From: Gemmatimonadota bacterium
GTDB taxonomy: Bacteria > Gemmatimonadota > Gemmatimonadetes > Longimicrobiales > Gaopeijiaceae
Direction: 5' to 3'
Length of the DNA stretch: 40,352 nt
NCBI GenBank assembly: GCA_029879725.1
Contig: JAOUPR010000029.1
Span: 1 to 40,352 of the forward strand
Within the stretch, counting starts at the first letter, position 1, and every line of letters begins with the position of its first letter. The position numbers and the translations under genes were made by a program. Positions 1-8,456 of this stretch are shown one piece after another. The notes beneath the pieces are model-generated. The model did not search any database. It was not told the origin of the DNA and worked only from the letters and a program-made list of their open reading frames with translations.

Positions 1-1
1 C

Positions 2-535
2 GTTCTCATGAGCACCGAAGACGACGGGCTGGCCGCGGCCATGGAGCGCGTGTTCGCGGAGCTGGAGTCGCAGAGCCGCGCGGAGATGCTGGCCGAGGGC
101 GCCGACCCGGACACCCTGGTGGTGGAGTGGTGGGTGGACGCGCGCTACCGCGGGCAGAGCTTCGAGCTGCGCGTCGGGTTCACCGACTGGGTGGCCGAGT
201 ACCACACCTCCCACGAGGAGCGGTACGGGTACCAGCGTCCGGACACGCCGGTGGAGGCGGTGACGCTGCGCGTGGTGGTCACGGCGCCTCCGGCGGAGCT
301 GGAGGTGCCCACCCTGGAGCAGGCCGGCGAGCCGCCCCCGTCCACCACCTCGACGGTGGTGTTCGGAGGCGAGGCCATGGACGCCACGCGGGTCTGGCGC
401 TCGGACCTCCGGGCGGGGCACACCCTCGAGGGTCCGGCGGTGGTGCAGGAGTACAGCGCCACCACCTGGATCCCGCCGCAGTGGCGGGCCGAGGTGGACG
501 CCCACGGGTCGCTCCACCTGTTGCGCGAGGACTGA
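2..535 (+). CDS. Hydantoinase/oxoprolinase family protein, C-terminal fragment (5'-truncated by window edge)
   Basis: The reading frame is already open at base 2, and 177 residues up to the TGA at 533-535 are visible. The fragment matches the C-terminal domain of HyuA-type subunits of N-methylhydantoinase/5-oxoprolinase enzymes: an ARYRGQSFEL segment, a YHTSHEERYGY segment, a PVEAVTLRVVV strand and a closing part with EGPAVVQEYSATTWIPP. The family carries out ATP-dependent opening of lactam or hydantoin rings in the cytoplasm. The N-terminal ATPase domain would lie outside the window, so the substrate cannot be judged. The ATG at 8 is probably internal. A HyuB partner, if present, is not downstream, because the next gene is a membrane protein. 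Family call is fairly sure, exact reaction is not. Confidence 0.8.
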   Translation, partial: VLMSTEDDGLAAAMERVFAELESQSRAEMLAEGADPDTLVVEWWVDARYRGQSFELRVGFTDWVAEYHTSHEERYGYQRPDTPVEAVTLRVVVTAPPAELEVPTLEQAGEPPPSTTSTVVFGGEAMDATRVWRSDLRAGHTLEGPAVVQEYSATTWIPPQWRAEVDAHGSLHLLRED

Positions 536-655
536 CCGGGGCCCCTCCGGGGAGCAACCCTCCACCCGGCGCGGCGCATCCGTGCTGGGGAGGCTGTCCG
601 CCATTATCTTGCTGGATCCGGATCAAGCCATGTGGCCAAGAGGAATGCTGAGGAC

Positions 656-2944
656 ATGAACGAAACTTCCGTCGTCGGAACGGACAGCGAGCTCCGCCCT
701 CCCTACGGTGCGGCGGCGTTGGCCGGGCTCCTGGTATTCGCGCTGTACGCCATCACCCTGTCGCCGAGCACGGCGTTCTGGGACACCAGCGAGTACATCG
801 CCACGGGGCACATCCTGGGCATCCCGCATCCTCCGGGGAACCCTCTGTTCGTGGTCCTGGCCCGGGCCTGGTCCATCCTCCTGGCCCCCCTGGGGCTCTC
901 CGTGGCGGTACGGATCAACCTGTTCAGCGCCTTCGTGAGCGCCGCCTCGCACGCCCTCTGGTTCCTGGTGGTGCACCACATCCTGCGGCACTTCTCCCGC
1001 GACCGGGCCTTCCGCCTGGCGGGCGCGTCGGTCGCGGTGCTGGTGAGCGCCACGGCGTTCACGGTGTGGAACCAGTCCAACGTGAACGAGAAGGTCTACA
1101 CGGTCTCGCTCCTGACCATCGCGCTCCTGACCTGGCTGGCGTTCCGCTGGCAGGAGAACATCGGGAAGGGGAAGGACGACAACCTCCTCGTGCTCATGGC
1201 CTTCGTGCTGGCGCTGAGCGTGGGGAACCACCTCATGGCCTTCCTGGCCGCGCCGGCCATCGGGGTGTTCATCCTGGCGGTGCACCCCCGGACCCTGCTC
1301 AACTGGCGCATCTACGTGGCCGGATTCGCGGTGGCCATGCTGGGGCTGTCCATCCATCTCATGCTTCCCCTGCGGGCGGCGCTGGACCCGGTCATCAACG
1401 AGGCGGCGCCCACCTGCAGTACCCTGGGCGAGGCCATCACCAGCGTGGTGACCTACGGGAAGGCGGGGTGCACGGCGCTCTCCGACGCCCTGGCGCGCCG
1501 GCAGTACCTCAAGCCGCCCCTCTTCCCGCGGCAGGCCGACCTCGCCTCGCAGTACCAGAACTACCTGCAGTACTTCGACTGGCAGTGGGCGCGGTCGCTG
1601 GGCGGGCCCGACACGGTGTTCGCCGTGCTGCGCCTCCCCTTCACCATGCTCTTCACCGCCCTGGGCGTGTGGGGCGCCATGGAGCACGCGCGCCGCGACC
1701 GGCCCAGCTTCCTGTACGTCCTCACCCTCTTCGGCACGCTCTCCGTGGCGCTGGTGTTCTACCTGAACTTCAAGTACGGGTACACCCTCGCCGAGCGGAG
1801 CGTGACCGAGGTCAGGGAGCGGGACTACTTCTTCGTGGTCAGCTTCTCGGTGTGGGGACTGTGGGCGGGGATGGGGATCGCGGCGCTCTGGAAGGAGGCC
1901 GCCGAGGGGTTCTCCATCGGGCTGGCCAAGGCCGCGCCCATCCTGGGGATCGCGCTGATCCCCCTGGCCCTGAACTGGAGCTGGGCCTCGCGCGCCGGCG
2001 ACTACACGGCCCGCGACTGGGCGTACAACCTGCTCATGAGCGTGGAGCCCTACGGCATCCTCTTCACCAACGGCGACAACGACACCTTCCCGCTCTGGTA
2101 CCTCCAGGAGGCCGAGGGCATCCGCCGCGACGTCACCGTGATCGTGACGTCGTATCTGAACACCGACTGGTACGCGCGCCAGCTCCGTGACCTCACCGAG
2201 CCCTGCGCCGAGAACGAGAAGGCGTCGGACGACTGGACCCGCATCCTCTGCCAGCGGCCCTACACGGCGGAGAACACGGGAGCGGCCTACGTGAACAACC
2301 GCGCGGACGCCGGAGACAAGGTCCCGCTCCTGATGGACCGCCCCATCCGGCCGCCCACCAAGTCCATCTTCCCCCTGGACGACGCCGCGCTGGCCCGCGT
2401 GGCGCAGAGCTACTACCAGATCCAGGACGACTCGCAGATCACCATGGGGAACGTGAAGGCGGTGTTCCGCGGCGGCACCTACCTGGCGCCGTGGCAGCAG
2501 TACGCCCTCAGCCTCGTGAACCACGTCATCGACGAGCGCCCCATCTACTTCGCCTCCAGCGGGAACGCGGCCGCCTCGCTGGGCGTGGAGCCGTACATCG
2601 TCCGCCACGGGCTCGCCTTCAAGCTGGAGAACGGCCTTCCCGGAGAGAGCGGGAACCCGGGGAACGTGGCCATGGATCCCTCGGTGTACTCGCCTGTGGT
2701 GGGGGACTGGATGGACGTCCCACGGACCCGAACCCTCACCGACGAGGTATTCATACACAGGGGCGGGATTCCCGAGGGATGGGAGCACTGGCCCGACGTG
2801 TCGACCCTGGGGATCCCCAACTACTACGCGTGGGGATACCTGGCGCTCATGCAGGCGGCGGTCCAGGAGGGCAACGCCGCGGACGCGGCCCGGTACCAGG
2901 AGCGTGCCGAGGCGTGGTCCACCCTGGGGAACGGGGCGTTCTAG
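656..2944 (+). CDS. DUF2723 family membrane protein, glycosyltransferase-like
   Basis: A protein of about 762 residues with many N-terminal membrane spans. It opens with a span around LAGLLVFALYAITL, then the hallmark FWDTSEYIATGHILGIPHPP segment with an acidic residue followed by HPPG, as in DUF2723 proteins. The family is related to protein O-mannosyltransferases (TMEM260-like), so a lipid-linked sugar transferase in the inner membrane is likely. The C-terminal third is hydrophilic and presumably periplasmic, containing a FTNGDNDTFPLWYLQ segment. An in-frame GTG at 632 could extend the protein by eight residues. I prefer ATG 656, because AAGAGGA lies about 11 bases upstream while 632 has no clear Shine-Dalgarno. 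Glycan acceptor and donor are unknown. It is followed after 23 bases by the DUF2007 gene. Confidence 0.85.
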   Translation: MNETSVVGTDSELRPPYGAAALAGLLVFALYAITLSPSTAFWDTSEYIATGHILGIPHPPGNPLFVVLARAWSILLAPLGLSVAVRINLFSAFVSAASHALWFLVVHHILRHFSRDRAFRLAGASVAVLVSATAFTVWNQSNVNEKVYTVSLLTIALLTWLAFRWQENIGKGKDDNLLVLMAFVLALSVGNHLMAFLAAPAIGVFILAVHPRTLLNWRIYVAGFAVAMLGLSIHLMLPLRAALDPVINEAAPTCSTLGEAITSVVTYGKAGCTALSDALARRQYLKPPLFPRQADLASQYQNYLQYFDWQWARSLGGPDTVFAVLRLPFTMLFTALGVWGAMEHARRDRPSFLYVLTLFGTLSVALVFYLNFKYGYTLAERSVTEVRERDYFFVVSFSVWGLWAGMGIAALWKEAAEGFSIGLAKAAPILGIALIPLALNWSWASRAGDYTARDWAYNLLMSVEPYGILFTNGDNDTFPLWYLQEAEGIRRDVTVIVTSYLNTDWYARQLRDLTEPCAENEKASDDWTRILCQRPYTAENTGAAYVNNRADAGDKVPLLMDRPIRPPTKSIFPLDDAALARVAQSYYQIQDDSQITMGNVKAVFRGGTYLAPWQQYALSLVNHVIDERPIYFASSGNAAASLGVEPYIVRHGLAFKLENGLPGESGNPGNVAMDPSVYSPVVGDWMDVPRTRTLTDEVFIHRGGIPEGWEHWPDVSTLGIPNYYAWGYLALMQAAVQEGNAADAARYQERAEAWSTLGNGAF

Positions 2945-2967
2945 GAGCTTCTTCGGGAGGAGGCAAC

Positions 2968-3222
2968 ATGGACGAGCGCGTACACTGGGAGCGCATCGCC
3001 GGCTTTTCCGCGGCCTATCAGGCGGATCTGGCGCGGCAGCAGCTCGAAGCGGCGGAGATCCCCGTGGTGGTGAGGGACGACCAGACCGGGATCTTCGGCC
3101 CGGGGTTCTCCGGCGCAAACGCCCTGGGGATGGACGTCCTGGTGCCGTCGGACCTGGTGGAGGAGGCGCTGGAGGTGCTGGCGGACCTCCTGGCGGCCTC
3201 GGGAGAGAGCTCGCCGGCCTGA
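2968..3222 (+). CDS. DUF2007 small protein (putative signal-transducing protein family)
   Basis: An 84-residue protein preceded by a strong ribosome binding site, GGGAGGAGG at 2956-2963, which fixes the ATG at 2968. The sequence has the DUF2007 pattern: an AAYQADLARQQLEAAEIPVVV helix-strand start (a small ferredoxin-like domain covering movement between sources A and B), a glycine-rich middle (GIFGPGFSGANALG) and a hydrophobic MDVLVPSDLVEEALEVL end. The family is widespread and has no proven role. Together with the closely spaced DUF2723 gene it probably forms a two-gene transcript. No catalytic residues are evident. Confidence 0.8.
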   Translation: MDERVHWERIAGFSAAYQADLARQQLEAAEIPVVVRDDQTGIFGPGFSGANALGMDVLVPSDLVEEALEVLADLLAASGESSPA

Positions 3223-3230
3223 CTCGGGGC

Positions 3231-3260
3231 CTGACGCGGGGCGGAAGCCGCGCGGGTCAG
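3231..3260. terminator. Hairpin at convergent junction DUF2007 / cyclodeaminase
   Basis: CTGAC at 3231-3235 pairs with GTCAG at 3256-3260, and an inner GCGG/CCGC pair (3236-3239 with 3248-3251) closes the loop, leaving a four-base bulge. It sits between two convergent genes and covers the minus-strand stop at 3257-3259. There is no T-tract, so termination is an inference from position only. Confidence 0.3.
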
Positions 3261-4243
3261 AGATCCACCAGGGTGCCCAGGCCCCGTTCCTCGGCCACGG
3301 CCAGGACCCGGGCGGCCACCACCACGTCCTCCACCGCGTTCCCCACCGACTTGAAGAAGGTGACGTCGTCCGGGGACACGCGGCCGGGACAGCGGCCCAG
3401 GGCCACCTCCCCCACCTCGCCCACGATGACGGAGGCGTCCACCACTCCCTGGCGGATGGGGACGATGAGGTCTCCGGCCTCGGCCAGCGCCGCCTCCCTC
3501 TGATCCACGAACACCCGGGCGCGGGCCACCAGGTCGGCGTCCACCTCCTGCATGGCGGGCGTGTACGAGCCGACTCCGTTGACGTGGGCCCCCTCCTCCA
3601 CGCCGTCTCCGGGGAAGACGGGCGTGGCGCTGTCCGTGGCGGCGATGACGATGTCCGCCCCCGCCAGCGCCTCGCGGGGGTGCTCGACGGCCCGGGCCAC
3701 CACGGCCGTCTCGCCACCGGTGCCCCGCAGTTCCGCCACGAGCCGCTCCGCCGACTCTCCCCGGCGCGACATCACCCGCACCTCGCGGACCGGGCGCACG
3801 CAGCGCACGGCTTCGAGCTGGGTACGCGCCTGCACGCCGGCCCCGAAGAGCGCCACCACGCCGGCGCTCTCCCGGGCCAGGAGGCCGGTGGCGAACCCCG
3901 ACGCCGCCCCCGTGCGCAGGGCCGTGAGGTACGTCCCGTCCATGAGCGCCAGCGGGCGCCCGGTGGCCGCCTCCAGGACCATGACCACGGCGTGGATGGC
4001 CGGGATCCCCAGGGAGGCGTTCCCGGGGCACACCGACACCACCTTCACCCCCGTCGCCTCGGTGGACGCCACGTGCGCCGGCATGAAGAGGTGGACGCCG
4101 TGCCGGGTGTCGAGGCCGGCCCGCAGCGGCACCTGGGCGTCTCCCGACGAGATGGCGCGGAAGGCCTCGCCCATGGCGGCCACGGCCCCGGCCATGTCCA
4201 CGGCCTCCCGTACGTGGGCTTCCCCCAGAAGACGGATGCGCAT
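3257..4243 (-). CDS. Ornithine cyclodeaminase/mu-crystallin family protein, reductase-type
   Basis: A 328-residue protein, normal length for the family. The start is ATG 4243 with GGGAAAGG a few bases upstream. Visible family features are a Lys in GVKVVSV (about K67), [16 protein letters not shown] with the conserved Arg (about R110), and a Rossmann dinucleotide motif GAGVQAR (134-140). Members reduce cyclic or linear imines, make or oxidise alanine, or deaminate ornithine to proline. Here the segment after the Rossmann fold reads [14 protein letters not shown], without the Asp that true ornithine cyclodeaminases use in the equivalent GGDCPGK loop. I therefore infer an imine (ketimine) reductase or amino-acid dehydrogenase rather than a cyclodeaminase. 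It is divergent from the amine oxidase at 4332, with an 88-base shared promoter region. Confidence 0.85.
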   Translation of the reverse strand: MRIRLLGEAHVREAVDMAGAVAAMGEAFRAISSGDAQVPLRAGLDTRHGVHLFMPAHVASTEATGVKVVSVCPGNASLGIPAIHAVVMVLEAATGRPLALMDGTYLTALRTGAASGFATGLLARESAGVVALFGAGVQARTQLEAVRCVRPVREVRVMSRRGESAERLVAELRGTGGETAVVARAVEHPREALAGADIVIAATDSATPVFPGDGVEEGAHVNGVGSYTPAMQEVDADLVARARVFVDQREAALAEAGDLIVPIRQGVVDASVIVGEVGEVALGRCPGRVSPDDVTFFKSVGNAVEDVVVAARVLAVAEERGLGTLVDL

Positions 4244-4331
4244 GGATGGCCTTTCCCTGTGGAGTGGATCGATATTGAGGGCTCGCGCGCCGCGGCGCTG
4301 AAAGTATCCACCTTCCGGAGGGTTCGCACAC

Positions 4332-5504
4332 GTGTCCGCTCCTCGTGCCCCCGTCCTCGTCGTGGGCGCCGGCGTCTTCGGCGCCGGTGCCGCCTGGGAG
4401 CTGCGCCGTCGCGGCCATGCGGTCCTCCTCCTCGACCCCGGACCGATCCCCCATCCCGACGCGTCGTCCACGGACGTCAGCAAGATCGTGCGCACCGACT
4501 ACGGGTCCGACGCCTTCTACCACGAGCTCGCGGGCGAGGCCATGGCGGGGTGGGACCGCTGGAACGCCGAGTGCCCCCGCCCTCTGTACCACGAGGACGG
4601 GTTCCTCCTCCTCTCGGCGTCCTCCCTGGACGCGGGTGGGTTCGAGCACGAGAGCCTGAGGATGCAGGAGCGCGCCGGAAACCCCGTGGAGCGCCTCTCC
4701 GGAGAGGCCCTCTCCGCCCGCTTCCCCCGGTGGAGCGCCGACGCCTTCGCCGAGGGGTACCTGAACCGCCGCGCGGGGTGGGCGGAGAGCGGCGCGGTGG
4801 TGGAGTGGATGGTGGATCGTGCCCTGGACGCCGGAGTGGTGCTGGAAGAGACCGGGGTGGAGTCCCTGGCCTTCGCCGGCGACGAGGTCACCGGCGTGGT
4901 CACCACGGACGGCCGCACGGTGCGGGGATCCACCGTGGTGGTGGCCGCGGGGTCGTGGACCCCGGCCCTCGTTCCCTGGCTGGGGGGGCTCATGTCCGTC
5001 ACCGGACAGCCCGTCCTCCACTTCCTGGTGGAGGACCCCACCCCCTTCCAGGCCCCCGTCTTCCCCACCTGGGCGGCGGACATCGCCAACACCGGGTGGT
5101 ACGGATTCCCGGCGCTGGACGACGGACGGGTGAAGGTCGGGCACCACGGCCCCGGCATCCCCCTGGACGCCCGCCCGGGAGACGCCGCCTGGACCGCCCA
5201 CGAGGAGCGCTGCCGGGCGTTTCTCCAGCGAGCCGTCCCGGCGTTGGCCGACGCCCCCGTGGTCACGCGCAGGGTGTGCCGCTACTGCGACTCCCGCGAC
5301 GGCGACTTCCTGGTCGACCGCGATCCGGGCCACCCGGGGCTGGTGGTGGCCTCGGGGGGGAGCGGCCACGGGTTCAAGTTCGCCCCCGTCCTGGGGCGGA
5401 TCATCGCCGACGTGGTGGACGGGAGCGGCCAGGAGACCTACTCTCGTTTCAGGTGGCGCACCTCCGCGGCGGCCCGTCCAGAGCAGGCCCGCAGCCGCGG
5501 CTGA
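4332..5504 (+). CDS. FAD-dependent amine/amino-acid oxidase of the DAO family (sarcosine or N-methyltryptophan oxidase-like)
   Basis: A 390-residue protein from GTG 4332. The N-terminus holds the FAD-binding glycine motif GAGVFGAG (12-19) and an acidic residue ending the second strand (LLLD). The VSKIVRTDYG segment (49-58) and the C-terminal SGGSGHGFKFAPVLG segment are typical of monomeric sarcosine oxidase and N-methyltryptophan oxidase. Cys316 in RRVCRYCDS lies where monomeric sarcosine oxidase carries the cysteine that links covalently to FAD, so covalent flavin is plausible. Such enzymes oxidise secondary amines or amino acids to imines, releasing hydrogen peroxide. The RidA gene starts 36 bases downstream and would hydrolyse reactive imines, which fits. 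Substrate is unknown. Confidence 0.88.
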   Translation: MSAPRAPVLVVGAGVFGAGAAWELRRRGHAVLLLDPGPIPHPDASSTDVSKIVRTDYGSDAFYHELAGEAMAGWDRWNAECPRPLYHEDGFLLLSASSLDAGGFEHESLRMQERAGNPVERLSGEALSARFPRWSADAFAEGYLNRRAGWAESGAVVEWMVDRALDAGVVLEETGVESLAFAGDEVTGVVTTDGRTVRGSTVVVAAGSWTPALVPWLGGLMSVTGQPVLHFLVEDPTPFQAPVFPTWAADIANTGWYGFPALDDGRVKVGHHGPGIPLDARPGDAAWTAHEERCRAFLQRAVPALADAPVVTRRVCRYCDSRDGDFLVDRDPGHPGLVVASGGSGHGFKFAPVLGRIIADVVDGSGQETYSRFRWRTSAAARPEQARSRG

Positions 5505-5540
5505 CCGTCACGCAGAGTCCATCTCCCACCACGACATCCC

Positions 5541-5924
5541 ATGGAATTCGTCCACACACCCCACGCACCCCAGCCCGCGGGACACTACAGCCAGGCCATC
5601 ATCCACAACGGCAGCGTGTACGTGGCCGGGCAACTCCCCATCGATCCGGAAGACCCCGACGCCGAGCGGGGATCGGTGGGAGACCAGACCCGCCGGGTGC
5701 TGGCCAACATCGCGGCCATCCTGGACGCCGCCGGAAGCGGGTTGGACCGGGTGGTGCAGATGACCATCTACGTGTCGGACATCTCCCAGTGGGGCGAGGT
5801 CAACAAGGTGTACGCCCAGGTCATGGGGATGCACCGCCCGGCGCGGGCCGTGGTGCCCGTGAAGGATCTCCACTACGGGTACGCCCTGGAAGTCCAGGCC
5901 ATCGCCGCCCTCAAGGAGGGCTGA
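5541..5924 (+). CDS. ridA: RidA family enamine/imine deaminase
   Basis: A 127-residue protein of normal RidA length. It carries the conserved YSQAI segment near the N-terminus, the NGSVYVAGQLPIDP strand, and HRPARAVVPVKDL with the Arg that in RidA holds the substrate carboxylate, followed by the EVQAIAAL end. RidA proteins are cytoplasmic trimers that hydrolyse reactive enamines and imines made by PLP enzymes and amino-acid oxidases to ketoacids and ammonia. It lies 36 bases after an amine oxidase gene on the same strand, which suggests that it clears the imine products of that enzyme. No clear Shine-Dalgarno is seen before ATG 5541, so translation may follow on from the upstream gene. Confidence 0.92.
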   Translation: MEFVHTPHAPQPAGHYSQAIIHNGSVYVAGQLPIDPEDPDAERGSVGDQTRRVLANIAAILDAAGSGLDRVVQMTIYVSDISQWGEVNKVYAQVMGMHRPARAVVPVKDLHYGYALEVQAIAALKEG

Positions 5925-5944
5925 GCCCCCCGGAAGGGCGGGCT
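5924..5944. terminator. Short hairpin over both stop codons, ridA / Mre11-Rad50-like fusion
   Basis: AGCCC at 5924-5928 pairs with GGGCT at 5940-5944, with one internal mismatch and two more pairs inside. It covers the end of ridA and the first base pairs of the minus-strand stop (5943-5945). No T-tract. The role as a bidirectional terminator is inferred from its place between convergent genes. Confidence 0.3.
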
Positions 5945-8456
5945 ACCGCTTCTTCCCGGCCGCCCGGGCGCGGCGCACGGGCACGTGCTCGCGGAACGTC
6001 ACCGCGCCCCACCCGGCGGCGGCGCGGGTGAGGGTGGGGAGCCCCTCCGCGTCTTCCCGCAGCTCGAAGATGGCGTCGAAGACCTCGGGCCGCGCGTCCA
6101 CCGAGTCGCCCCGGGTCAGGAGGAAGAGGGACGGGATCTCGTCGCGGAGCTCCTGCATGAGGTCCAGCGCCCGCAGCCTGGCTTCCTCGTCCATGCGGTC
6201 GAAGGGCTCCTCCACCGTGAGCGACGCCATGACCCGGCCGCGCCCGGCCACCAGCGAGGCGCCCGCCAGGCGCAACGCGAGGCGGCCCACGGCCAGGTCT
6301 TCCTCCGACAGGGGAGACAGGGGGCCCGCGTCGCCCTGGAGCTCCGCCCCCGACCCGGAGGACGTCACCGCCAGCATCCGTCCCCCCGACATCCGCGCCA
6401 CGAACCGCGAGGCCCGGTCGAGGAGGATGTCGCGGGCGCGGGCGCGGCGGGCGCCGGCCATGCGCAGGAGGACCCGGGCCACCAGGACGCGGGGCCCGGC
6501 GTCGGACCCGGGCTCTCCCACGGCGCCGGCGCGGGGACCGGTGAGCGCCCCCCCGGTCTCCTCCCGCACCCGGGCCTTGAGCAGCTCCACCCTCTCCGAG
6601 CTGGCCTCCAGCGCCGCGTGGTGGCGGAGCGATCTCCCCTCCAGCTCCTGGAGCGCGGCGGGCTTGAGCTCGAGCTGCTCGCGCCGGTTCCGCCACCAGC
6701 TACCGTCCTGGACCACCGACTCCCACTCGTCCTTGAGCTCGGCCAGGACCTCCTCGTAGTGGCTCTCCAGGACGCGCCCGCAGGTGGGGCACGCGGCGGA
6801 CGGGCCGGCGGCCTCCATGGCGCGCAGGCGCGCCCGCAGCTCGCGGGCCCGGTCGCGGAAGGCGTGCAGGGTGGTCTCGGCGTCCTGGCGCTCGCGCAGC
6901 CACCCCATGGTGGCCACCTCCACCTCTCCGTCCACCTCGGCGACGTCGCCGCGCAGCGATCGCAGGTCGTCTTCCGCGCGCTCCAGGGCCGCCACCAACT
7001 CCCGCGCCCTGGCCTCCGACCCGGGCCGCACCGGCCGGTCTTCCACCGCCTCCGCGGACATCATGTCCACGATGGCGGAGTCGAGGCCGGCCAACCGCTC
7101 GATGGCGCGGTCCAACACGCCCACCCCGCGGGCCTCGGCCACGGCCTCGGTGGCGCGGCGCACCGCCGCCTCCAGGGTGAGGGTGTCGACTCCGGCCCAG
7201 AGGGCCCGCAGGGACGACTCGCCGTCGGACCCGTCGTGGGCGGTGAGATGGGCGGTGAGGGCGCGGCGGATGCGGCCTCCTCCCCCGATCACCGCCGTCA
7301 GCCCGGGCTGGAGGAGCTCGGCGAAGCCGCCGCGGTCCACGGCGCCCAGCGGCGCCGCTCCCGCCCCGTCGGCTTCGTCCGCGAGGGCGCCGCGCAGCAC
7401 CTCCGCCACGTCCTCTCCCCACACCCCGTCCCGCTCCAGCTCCTCGCGGACCAGCGGTTCCAGGAGCTCGGGTGTTCCGGAGGTGAGCCACGCCTCGGCC
7501 GGGGTCCGCAGGGGCGTGCCCGCCTCCACCATGAGATGCAGCGCGCGCTGCCGCAGCGCGTGGAGATCCTCTCCCTGGAGCGCGAGCAGGTCCCGCGGCC
7601 CCACGCCCTCCAGGCGCAGACGGACGATCTTCCCGTCGATCCCACCGGGCACCTCTCCGGTGACCTCCCGGACCCGCCGGCGGAGGTGGTCGGGATCTCC
7701 CGGCTTGGCCTTGATGGGCGCCAGCGCCGCCACCGCCCGTCCCGGGATGGCGCGGAAGGAGGTGGTCCCCTTCTTCAGGTCCACCACCAGGAAGCCCTTC
7801 TCGTCGGCGCCTTCGTCCCAGGGGTCGAGGGCGACGCGCTCGATGGCCCCCGAGTAGTGGACGCCCTCTCCGATCCGCGTGTGGCGGTGCAGCCCCCCCA
7901 GCGCCACGTAGTCCCAGTCACGCCCGTCGATGTCCACCGACGGCAGCCCCGAGGCCGGGGCGACCCGGGCGTGCACCACCAGGATGTTCCAGCGCGCCTT
8001 GGGGTGGGGCTCGGGCACCGCCGGGGGTGTGCGCACCGCGGCCCGGTGGGGGAGGAGACAGGCGTGGAGGTCCAGCTCCTCCACGAGGATGGAGCGGGTC
8101 AGCCCCGTGGCCGCCTCCACGTTGGGAAAGGTGTCCAACACGGCCAGCGCCCCGGGGTCGCCGGGGCGGCGGGGCGTGTCGCGGGGGCCCGCCACCATGA
8201 GCACGGGGGTGGCCGGCACGGACGCGCGCAGCACCTCCAACCCTCGCGTGAGGGCCACCAGCGCCCCCGCGGGTGGGTCCGGGCGGTCGAAGACGTCTCC
8301 GGCCACCACCACCACGTCGGGGCGGAGGCGGACCAGCTCCTGGATGCAGCGGTCGAAGGCCACCGCGATGTCCCGCTCCCGCACGTCCCCACCCCGCTCC
8401 ACGCGCCCGTAGGCCCGGAATCCGAGGTGGAGATCGGACAGGTGGGCGACGATCAC
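5943..8456 (-). CDS. Single-chain Mre11-Rad50-like (SbcD-SbcC-like) fusion with zinc hook and degenerate active sites
   Basis: An 837-residue protein. Residues 1-230 form an SbcD/Mre11/YhaO-type metallophosphoesterase: HLSDLHLG (D8, H10), GDVFDRPD (D54), VVHARV (H162), ALGGLH (H190) and the typical YSGAIERVALDPWDE. The usual GNHD motif is replaced by GPRD (91-93 region) and the GHxH motif by GGLH, so the Asn, catalytic His and one metal His appear lost. Residues about 380-837 resemble an SbcC/Rad50 ATPase. GLTAVIGGGGRIRRAL (385-400) sits where Walker A should be but lacks GKS/T. A short coiled coil carries a zinc-hook CPTCG (556-560). LSPLSEEDLAVGRLALRLA recalls the ABC signature, TVEEPF (747-752) is Walker B with Asp replaced by Glu, and LLTRGD has Arg for the switch His. 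The GTG start at 8456 overlaps the previous stop (GTGA). Nuclease and ATPase activity are doubtful. Confidence 0.85.
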   Translation of the reverse strand: MIVAHLSDLHLGFRAYGRVERGGDVRERDIAVAFDRCIQELVRLRPDVVVVAGDVFDRPDPPAGALVALTRGLEVLRASVPATPVLMVAGPRDTPRRPGDPGALAVLDTFPNVEAATGLTRSILVEELDLHACLLPHRAAVRTPPAVPEPHPKARWNILVVHARVAPASGLPSVDIDGRDWDYVALGGLHRHTRIGEGVHYSGAIERVALDPWDEGADEKGFLVVDLKKGTTSFRAIPGRAVAALAPIKAKPGDPDHLRRRVREVTGEVPGGIDGKIVRLRLEGVGPRDLLALQGEDLHALRQRALHLMVEAGTPLRTPAEAWLTSGTPELLEPLVREELERDGVWGEDVAEVLRGALADEADGAGAAPLGAVDRGGFAELLQPGLTAVIGGGGRIRRALTAHLTAHDGSDGESSLRALWAGVDTLTLEAAVRRATEAVAEARGVGVLDRAIERLAGLDSAIVDMMSAEAVEDRPVRPGSEARARELVAALERAEDDLRSLRGDVAEVDGEVEVATMGWLRERQDAETTLHAFRDRARELRARLRAMEAAGPSAACPTCGRVLESHYEEVLAELKDEWESVVQDGSWWRNRREQLELKPAALQELEGRSLRHHAALEASSERVELLKARVREETGGALTGPRAGAVGEPGSDAGPRVLVARVLLRMAGARRARARDILLDRASRFVARMSGGRMLAVTSSGSGAELQGDAGPLSPLSEEDLAVGRLALRLAGASLVAGRGRVMASLTVEEPFDRMDEEARLRALDLMQELRDEIPSLFLLTRGDSVDARPEVFDAIFELREDAEGLPTLTRAAAGWGAVTFREHVPVRRARAAGKKR

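Noticed and set aside
623-3118. An 831-codon open frame on the minus strand opposite the DUF2723 gene
   Set aside because: Low-complexity Arg/Gly/Pro/His composition and no domain. It is the antisense shadow of a clear GC-rich coding region.
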